From the NCBI GenBank assembly GCA_029961685.1, contig JARWKL010000003.1, positions 13,527,782 to 13,591,781 of the forward strand: 64,000 nt of DNA, written 5' to 3'. Below, piece by piece: positions 56,216-64,000 of this stretch. The notes under the pieces were generated by a model. It was not told where the DNA came from and made no database searches. It saw nothing but the letters and a program-made list of their open reading frames with translations. The stretch is from Aristolochia californica. Lineage: Eukaryota > Streptophyta > Magnoliopsida > Piperales > Aristolochiaceae. Numbering within the stretch: position 1 is the first letter of the stretch; the number at the start of each line of letters is the position of its first letter. A program made the position numbers and the translations under genes.

Positions 56216-57897
56216 TGGTATCAGAGCAGGTTCTATGAGTTGACTTGGTCAACCCATAGAGATAATGAAATCATTTTCTCTAAACTGTAAACCCTAAGTC
56301 CAGGTTTGTAGTTATTTTTTTTCAATCCCTACACCCTTAGATTTCTTTGCATTGTTTTACCTCTATATAGAGTTTTTCATATTTAAAACTATATATTTAC
56401 GGAAATGCATTTGAGTCTACTTTCAAAGGAAAAATTATTTGTTCATATAGGAGTTATCTACAGAGAGATATCGATATTTTAATGTGCGAAGGTCAAATTG
56501 CAAAAAGGTTAGAGCAGCAGCCGCAATCTTCAGATTTTTAGGTATTTTTTCTATCAAGAACTAGACTTTATATGGAGAAATATATATCAAAAGAAATATC
56601 TATAAGTCTATTCTTTTTCCTATTCAACAAATTTTTTATCTGAGTTATCTACAAAGAGAAATCAATATTTGAAGCAGCAAAGGTCAGATTGAAAAAGAAG
56701 TTTGAGCGACTGCAAAAAGCCTCAATTTCTGAGGTATTTTACTCAATCAAGAACGAGACTTTATATAAAGAATTTTATATAAAAATAAATATACGGAAGT
56801 CTAGTTTTTTTCCTATTCAACCAATTCTCGGTATGATTTTTTTATAATGAGATATTGATCTTGGAATAGTCAATGCACATTCTGGAAAAAAAGGAGAAAC
56901 AATACTTAGTTCGGCCAGTTGACAAAAACCGAAATCAATCAGATTATTTATCTTTCAATAATTATATTTCATGAAGAAAAAATATACTTGGATGAATTAA
57001 TTTAAGTCTAGTTTCATAAGGATAAAATTTCATGTCAATCTGATCTGTATTTAAAGAAATATTTTCATTGGAAGAATCAAAGGTCATGCTGATATTCTGT
57101 TGAATGGAAAAATCCGAATTTATGCCCATTGATTTGCGCCACTTTTTTAGTTGATATATCAAGAATATATCTCACATCTCCCTGGTTTGAGGGCTTATTT
57201 ATACATCTCTGTTATTTGGGCTTATTTATACATCTATGATATTTGGTTCAAGCTGGGATCACTGCCATTACCTCCCACCTTGAGGGGTAGAAGTAGACGA
57301 AGTACAAGAAAGAGGTATTTTATTCCATATGTTGTGGATAAGTTTTATTTGACAAAAATATTCAAGAAAAGGGGAGTACAAAAGATGAAGCTTCTACATC
57401 TAAAAAAAAAAATTTTATATCGGATTATGATTATTTCATGGGTCCTTCTACAAGGTTTATTATTTTGGTTCATTTTATATGTGTTTTAAGATGGTCGTGT
57501 TATATTCACTTGCAGCTATTATGTCTCTTTGAGGACATTATTATTGAAGAAGGGGTGGCCTCATATCATCATTTATTTTACGCCGTAAAAAAAATATCAT
57601 GGTTGGGAAACCATGAAGGAGGAACTTAATACCCTATCAAAAAATATCACGATTAGGAAACCATGATGGACCCTGTAAAAAAATATCACGGTTGGAAAAC
57701 CATGATGGAGGAACTTATTATTGCATCTATGTTATACCCCCCTGAATTGACCAGCTGGGTCTCAAGGAAGAGAGCACCAACATGAGGGGGAGTGTTAGAA
57801 GATTGGAGGACTGCCATTTTATTAAAAAAGATTTTATACATCATTTGCAGCAAGTTGAGAGTTCTTGATGTTTTCTCACCCCCAGCTTGAGAGGGGG
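56216..57897 (+). repeat. K internal domain 3
   Basis: 1682 bp with the same landmarks. The telomere-like box is damaged (AAACTGTAAACCCTAAG near 56283). Three minisatellite units at about 57580-57716. No coding domain. Confidence 0.9.
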
Positions 57898-58331
57898 TGT
57901 TGGAAGATAGGGCTCAAGCCCACAAGACCAATGAAGGCTCACATATCTAAGAGTATTATAAGATGGGCCACACGACCAAAGAAGGCCCACAAGATGGGCC
58001 CTCGCCTATAAGAAGTAAGACCCACATTGATTACCATGAGCTGGCATCCTTATCACATCAGTTGGAAGATCAAGAAGGACTCACAAAGACATCTTTATCT
58101 TATGGTCTTGTCCTAGAAGAGTTCTAGTTTGATTTATGTTTGCCTTTTATCTATATTGAGTCATTTAATTATGCTAGGACTTATCTTTAAGTGTTAGAGT
58201 TTAGGTGTAATTGGGTCGAAGGTAGTTTTATTGTAATCGGACTTTACTACCTTCCTCTATTATAAATAGAGGTTCATGTACACTCATTAAAATAAGTTAA
58301 TGAAGTATTTCTCTTTTCCATAAATTCAACA
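57898..58331 (+). repeat. K LTR 4
   Basis: TGTTGGAAGATAGGG to AATTCAACA, 434 bp, with PBS TGGTATCAGAGC after it. Confidence 0.93.
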
Positions 58332-58455
58332 TGGTATCAGAGCAGGTTCTGTGAGTTGACTTAGTCAACCCACAGAGATAATGAGATCCTTTTCTCTAAA
58401 CCCTAAACCCTAAGTCTAGGTTTGTAGTTTTTTGTTTTTCAGTCCCTACACCCGA
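58332..58455 (+). repeat. K internal domain 4, deleted to about 124 bp
   Basis: It keeps the PBS, TTGACTTAGTCAACCC and the telomere-like box (58397-58412). It then jumps from CCCTACACCCG straight into AGCTCAAGCCCACACG of LTR 5, removing about 1.55 kb of internal sequence and the first 15 or so bp of LTR 5. Confidence 0.88.
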
Positions 58456-58875
58456 GCTCAAGCCCACACGATTGAGGAAGGCCCACATATCTAAGAGTAT
58501 TATAAGATGGGTCACACGACCAAATAAGGCCCACAAGATGGGCCCAAGCCCATAAGAAGTAGGACCCACAATGATTACCATGAGCTGGCATCCTTATCAC
58601 ATCAGTTGGAAGATCAAGAAAGACTCACGAAGGCATCTTTATCTTATGGTCACGTCCTAGAAGAGTTCTAGTTTGATTTATGTTTGTCTTTTATCTATAT
58701 TGAGTCATTTAATTATGCTAGGACTTATCTTTAAGTGTTAGAGTTTAGGTGTAATTGGGTCCAAGGTAGTTTTATTGTAATCGGACTCTACTACCTTCCT
58801 CTATTATAAATAGAGGTTCATGTACACTCATTACAACAAGTCAATGAAGTATTTCTCTTTTCCATAAATTCAACA
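58456..58875 (+). repeat. K LTR 5, lacking its start
   Basis: GCTCAAGCCCACACGATTGA to AATTCAACA, followed by a PBS with one change (TGGTATCAGAGA). Confidence 0.9.
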
Positions 58876-60567
58876 TGGTATCAGAGAAGGTTCTGTGAGT
58901 TGACTTGGTCAACCCACAGAGATAATGAGATCCTTTTCTCTAAACCCTAAACCCTAAGTCTATATTCGTTGTTTTTTTATTTTTAGTCCCTACACTTGTA
59001 GTTTTCTTTGCAATTTTTTACCTCTATACGGAGTTTTTCATATTGAAAACTATATATTGACGAAAATATATTTGCGTCTAATTTCCATGGAAAAATGATT
59101 TGTTCCAATCGGACTTATCTACAGAGAGATGTTGATATTTTAATGAGCAAAGGTCAGATTGCAAAAAGGTTCTAGTAGCCGAAGCAATCTTCAAATTCTG
59201 AGGTATATCTTGCTATCAAGAAGTAGACTTTATATGGAGAAATATATATCAAAAGAAATATCTATAAGTTGATTCTTTTTACCTATTCATCCAATTTATT
59301 ATCTGAGTTATCTACAAAGAGAAATTAATATTTTAAGCAACAAAGGTCAGATTGAAAAAGAAGTTCCAGCGGCTGCCGAAAGCCTCAATTTCCAAGGTAT
59401 TTTATGCCATCAAGAAAGAGACTTTATATGAAGCATTATATATCAAAAGAAAGATACGTAAGTCTATATTTTTACCTAATCAACCAATTCTTGGTATGAT
59501 TTTTTTTTATAATGAGATATTGATCTTGGAATAGTCAATGATCGTTTTGAAAAAAAAGGAGAAACAGTACTTAGTTCGGCCAGATAACAGAGATCGAAAT
59601 CAATCAGATTATTTATCTTATGATAATTATATTTTATGAAGGTAAATCATACTTGGATGAAATTAATTTAAGTCTAGTTTCATAAGGAGATAATTTTATG
59701 TCAATCTGATCTATATTTAAATAAATATTTTCATTGGAAGAATCAAAGGTCATGTTGGTATTCTGTTGTATTGAAAAATCAGAATTTATGCCCATTGTTT
59801 TGCGTCACTTTTTGAGTTGATATATCAGGAAAATACTTCACTTCTCCCTGGTTTGAGGGCTTATTTATACACCTCTGTTATTTGGGTTTATTTCTACATC
59901 TATGATACTTGGTTCAAGATGGGATCACTGCCATTACCTCCCAGCTTGAGGGGGAGAAGTAGAAGATGTACACGAAAGAGGTATTTTATTCCATATGTTG
60001 TGGATAAGTTTTATCTAAATAAAATATTCAAGAAAAGGGGGGCACGAAATATGAAGCTTCTACATCTAATAAGAAAATATTTATATCGGATTATGATTAT
60101 TTCATGGGTCGTTCTACAAGGTTTATTATTTTGGTTCATGTTATATGTGTTTGAAGAGTGTTGTGTTATATTCAGCAGCAGCTATTATGTCTCTTTGGGG
60201 ACATTATTATATAAGAAGAGGTGGCCTCATATCATCATTCATTTTAACCCGTCAAAAAAAATCACGATTTGGAAACCATGATGGAGGATACCCTGTCAAA
60301 AAATATCACGGTTGGGAAACCATGACGGAGGAACTTAATACCTTGTCAAAAACTATCACAGTTGGGAAACCATGACAAAGGAACCTATTATTGCATCTAT
60401 TTTATACCCCTCTGAATTGAACAGTTGGGTCTCAAGGAAGAGATCACCAGCGTGAGGAGGAGCATCTGAAGATTGGAAGACTACCATTTTATACAAAAAT
60501 ATTATATACATCATTTGTAGCAAGCTAGGAGTTCTTGATGTTCTCTCACCCCCAGCTTGAGGGGGGG
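58876..60567 (+). repeat. K internal domain 5
   Basis: 1692 bp, same landmarks; telomere-like box at 58941-58957, PPT-like site at 59940-59955, three minisatellite units at about 60246-60385. A 154-codon frame (59817-60281) crosses these repeats but matches no known protein. Confidence 0.9.
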
Positions 60568-61000
60568 TGTTGGAAGATAGGGCTCAAGCCCACACGACCA
60601 AGGAATGATCACATATCTAAGAGTATTATAAGATGGGTCACACGACCACAGAAGGCCCACAAGATGGGCCAAGCCCATAAGCAGTGGGACCCACAATGGT
60701 TACCATGAGTTGGCATCCTCATCACATCAGTTGGAAGATCAAAAAGGACTCACAAAGGCATCTTTATCTTATGGTCACATCCTAGAAGAGTTCTAGTTTG
60801 ATTTATGTTTATCTTTTATCTATGTTGAGTCATTTAATTATGTTAGGACTTATCTTCTAGTGTTAGAGTTTGGGTGTAATTGGAACAAAGGTAGTTTTAT
60901 TGTAATCGAACTCGACTACCTTCCTCTATTATAAATAGAGGTTCATGTACACTCATTACAACAAGTCAATGAAGTATTTCTCTTTTCCATAAATTCAACA
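60568..61000 (+). repeat. K LTR 6
   Basis: TGTTGGAAGATAGGG to AATTCAACA, 433 bp, preceded by CAGCTTGAGGGGGGG and followed by TGGTATCAGAGC. Confidence 0.93.
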
Positions 61001-62670
61001 TGGTATCAGAGCAGGTTCTGTGAGTTGACTTGGTCAACCCACAAAGATAATGAGATCCTTTTCTCTAAACCCTAAACCCTAAGTCTAGATTCTTAGTTAT
61101 TTTTTTTCAATCACTACACCCGTAGTTTTCTTTGCAGTTTTTACCTCTACATGGAGTTTTTCATATAAAAAATTATATATTGATGAAAATATATTTGAGT
61201 CTAATTTCCAAGTAAAAATGATTTGTTCCAATCGTAGTTATCTACAGAAAGATATCGATATTTTAATGAGCGAAGGTCAGATTGCAAAAAGGTTCGAGCA
61301 GCAACAGCAATCTTCAAATTCTGAGGTATTTTTTGCTATCAAGAATAAAATTTTATTTGGAGAAATATATATCAAACGAAATATCTGTATGTCTATTCTT
61401 TTTCCTATTCAACCATTTTTTTATCTGAGTTATCTAAAAAGAGAAATCAATATTTGAAGCAGCAAAGGTCATATTGAAAAAGAGGTACAAGCGGCTGTAG
61501 AATTATATATCAAAAGAAATATACGTAAGTCTATTTTCTTACCTATTCAACCAATTCTGGGTATGATATTTTTATAATGAGATATTGATCTTCGAATAGT
61601 CAATAATTATTCTGGGAAAAAAGGAGAAATAGTACTTAGTTTGGCTAGTTGATAGAGACCGAAATCTATCAGACTATTTATATTATTATAATTATATTTT
61701 ATGAAGAAAATTTATACTTGGATGAAAGTAATTTAAGTCTAGTTTCATAAGGAGAAAAATTCTTGTCAAACTGATCTATATTTAAAGAAATATCTACATT
61801 GGAAGAATCAAAGGTTATGTTGGTATTCTTTTGTATTGAAAAATCCGAATTTATGCCCATTATTTTGCGTCACTTTTTGAGTTGATATATCAGGAAAATA
61901 TCTCACTTCTCGCTGGTTTGAGGGCTTATTTATACATCTCTATTATTTGGGCTTATTTCTATATCTATGATATTTGGTTCAAGCTAGGATCACCGCCATT
62001 ACCTCCCAGCTTGAGGGGGAGAAGTACAAGAAGTACAAGAAAAATGTATTTTATTTCATATGTTGTAGATAAGTTTCATCTGACAAAAATATTCAAGAAA
62101 AGGGAAGCACAAAAAATGAAGCTTCTGCATCTAAGAAAAAAATATTTATATTGGATTATGATTATTTCATGGGTACTTCTATAAGGTTTATTATTTTGGT
62201 TCATGTTATATGTGGTTGAAGATGGTCGTGTTATATTCAGCTTCAGCTATTATGTCTCTTTGGGGACATTATTACTGAAGAAGAGGTGGCCTCATATCAT
62301 CATTTATTTTACCGTGACAGAAAAAATCACTGTTGGGAAACCATGACGGAGGATACCTTGTAAAAAAATATCATGGTTGGGAAACTGTGATGGAGGAACT
62401 TAATACCATGTCAAGAAATATCACGGTTGGGATACCATGATGGGCCCTGTCAAAAAATATCACAGTTGGGAAACCATGACAGAGGAACTTATTATTGCAT
62501 CTATGTTATACCCCCCTGAATTGACCAGCTGGGTCTCAAGGAAGAGAGCACCAGCATGAGGGGGAGTGTTAGAAGATTGGAGGACTACCATTTTATATAA
62601 AAAGATTTTATTCATCATTTGCAGCAAGTTGGGAGTTCTTGATGTTCTCTCACCCCCAACTTGAGGGGAG
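61001..62670 (+). repeat. K internal domain 6
   Basis: 1670 bp, same landmarks; four minisatellite units at about 62310-62488; PPT-like sites at 62006-62020, near 62560 and just before LTR 7. Confidence 0.9.
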
Positions 62671-63089
62671 TGTTGGAAGATAGGGCTCAATCCCACACGA
62701 CGAAGGAAGGTCCACATACTAAGATTACTATAAGATGGGCCACACGACCCCACAAGATGGGCCCAATACCATAAGAAGTAGGACCACAATGATTACCATG
62801 AGCTAGCATCTTTATCACATCAGTTGGAAGATCAAGAAGGACTCACAAAAGCATCTTTATCTTATGGTCATGTCCTAGAAGAGTTCTAGTTTGATTTATG
62901 TTTGTCTTTTATCTATATTGTCATTTAATTATGCTAGGACTTATCTTTAAGTGTTAGAGTTTGGGTGTAATTGGGACAAAGGTAGTTTTATTGTAATTGG
63001 ACTCTACTACCTTCCTCTATTATAAATAGAGGTTTATGTACACTAATTACAACAAGTCAATGAAGTATATTTTTTCCATTAATTCTACA
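62671..63089 (+). repeat. K LTR 7, right end of array
   Basis: TGTTGGAAGATAGGG to about AATTCTACA, 419 bp. No PBS follows; the next bases are CAACC, so this is the terminal 3' LTR. Confidence 0.88.
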
Positions 63090-64000
63090 CAACCGAATCA
63101 ACGCACAAGAGGTTGGTCCAAAGGGGTATGTGAAAATCAAATAAAGGACAGTAGGAGAAAGGCAGCCAAATAACCAATTGGTAATGGGTAAAGAGGAAGA
63201 TAAGATGTTGAGGCCACCATGTGCTTTATTTTTCTAAAAAATTAAAATTTTGCATCAGATAAACCAATGCCGACAACAATCAAAAAATAATGAACCCATG
63301 GCAAGCAACTGAGGAGTTCTTCTTTAGAAATAATGTCTCAATCTAAGAGACACAATAGCAAAGCGGAAATGGGCCAATGCCCAAATAACATGTACCAAAT
63401 TTGCAGTTGTATAGAAGCAGATACCGGTAAATAATAGAAGTCCTTAAGAGTAATAAGGACACAACAATCCATCGGGAAGTAAGGAAGTTACACCAAATAG
63501 TATGTTGGAACCAAGAAATAATTCAAGATACTAATTCAATCAGAGATAGAGAACAAAATCAAATCGAGTAAGATATCAGACCAATATAGCTGAGTCGCAA
63601 GAAATATAAGTGTAGAACTCGGGATCTAAACACGTATAACCGAGGTAGAACAAGAGTGAGCCAAGTCAGGTTGACCAGCACCCGAGTAGACTCGGTCCAA
63701 GTTGGATATAGTTGACTTGGTCATGCTGGTGCGACTCGATCCGTGTCGCTCGACTCGCTAGGTGATTGGTGCGGGTCGCTGAGTGAGACTCGACTGAACC
63801 AGTTCTAGATCAAATTTCTTCTTCCCCACAGCGCCGAATGGCCTGGGACAAAAAAAATTGCTTCTTCTTCCTCCCCCTCACCGAAAGTTGTAATGGACTC
63901 GATGACACAAAGAACGTGGCGGAAACAGGGTTCTTGACAGAGGAAATAATCCACCGAGCAGAAACAAAAATATGACTCGACAGTCTCTTAGCATAGTTTT
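63090..64000. other. Flank of the array, no gene recognised; contains repeat R copy 2
   Basis: About 63150-63540 aligns with 21450-21840 in the same orientation (CAACTGAGGAGT, CTTAAGAGTAATAAGGACA). The rest, with several ACTCGA and GACTCG stretches near 63690-63800, has no recognised feature. Confidence 0.5.
63150..63540 (+). repeat. Copy 2 of dispersed direct repeat R
   Basis: See copy 1 at 21450-21840. Here the G run is absent and short indels are present. Confidence 0.6.

Larger units (their letters stand above)
48059..63089 (+). mobile_element. Tandem family K array: seven LTRs and six internal domains sharing LTRs
   Basis: From LTR 1 (left piece at 24119) to LTR 7 the order is LTR-internal-LTR-internal and so on. 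Each interior LTR is preceded by a PPT (CAGCTTGAGGGGG type) and followed by a PBS (TGGTATCAGAGC type), so it ends one unit and begins the next. Unit length is about 2.0-2.1 kb, with LTRs of about 430 bp and internals of 1582-1692 bp; internal 4 is reduced to 124 bp and internal 1 carries a transposon. PPT and LTR ends look copia-like. No internal domain has gag or pol, so all are non-autonomous (LARD/TRIM-like). Decayed minus-strand relatives lie at 560-1340 and 21960-23937. No TSD can be tested because LTR 1 has lost its start. Confidence 0.9.

Noticed and set aside
59817..60281. K internal 5 open frame of 154 codons as a real protein
   Set aside because: The equivalent frames in internals 2, 3 and 6 are shorter and shifted, and the frame crosses the minisatellite; there is no sign of selection on a protein.
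53450..62488. CRISPR-like array of spaced repeats
   Set aside because: Repeats are degenerate, spacing is irregular, the spacers are themselves repeats, and the genome is a plant.
48059..63089. Satellite DNA array
   Set aside because: Units have LTR, PBS and PPT signals in the right order, with few copies and unit deletions, so a retroelement array explains it better.

Overview
This is nuclear DNA of a flowering plant, probably a dicot; I cannot name the species. It has one intact single-exon plant gene, a decayed pentatricopeptide-repeat gene and very many plant LTR retrotransposons, most of them inserted in one another. There is no bacterial or organellar gene organisation. Identities and element relationships were judged by eye; boundaries rest on TG...CA ends, primer-binding sites (PBS, nearly all TGGTATCAGAGC, initiator-Met tRNA type), polypurine tracts (PPT) and target-site duplications (TSDs).

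Region 1-12.4 kb: old retroelement fragments, then two nested gag-only Ty3-type elements. Element B (3788-9238, TSD TTGTT) carries element A (3904-7117, TSD CGAGT) inside its 5' LTR. Both keep gag and the last codons of pol but have lost protease, reverse transcriptase and integrase. Region 12.4-18.8 kb: a calmodulin-like gene (12626-13228), the only intact cellular gene seen, and a minus-strand PPR pseudogene (16686-17763). Region 18.8-24.1 kb: decayed minus-strand LTR elements.

Region 24.1-63.1 kb is one composite locus. Its frame is a plus-strand tandem array of a non-autonomous copia-like element (family K): seven LTRs alternating with six internal domains, neighbouring copies sharing LTRs. 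The first LTR is split by a 23.9-kb minus-strand Ty3 nest (element C, 24151-48058, TSD GATGG on both sides). Inside C lie element D (TSD CAATG, in its 3' LTR), element E (TSD ACTCC), two related solo-LTR-like insertions (TSDs GCAGC and ATGTG), a TAA-flanked DNA element carrying a TRIM with 83-bp LTRs (TSD GTTAC), an apparent chimera with a Ty3 LTR at one end and a TRIM LTR at the other, and a fresh Cassandra element with identical 200-bp LTRs containing 5S-rRNA-like sequence (TSD AAGGT). The first internal domain of the K array also holds a broken PIF/Harbinger transposon with a Myb/SANT-like gene and a DDE transposase.

Apart from the calmodulin-like gene, nothing here looks like a working host pathway. 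The interest lies in how the elements are built and recombined: the shared-LTR array, the mixed-end chimera, the mosaic element C, the gag-only elements, and a hairpin-bounded module shared by Cassandra and the 83-bp-LTR TRIM.
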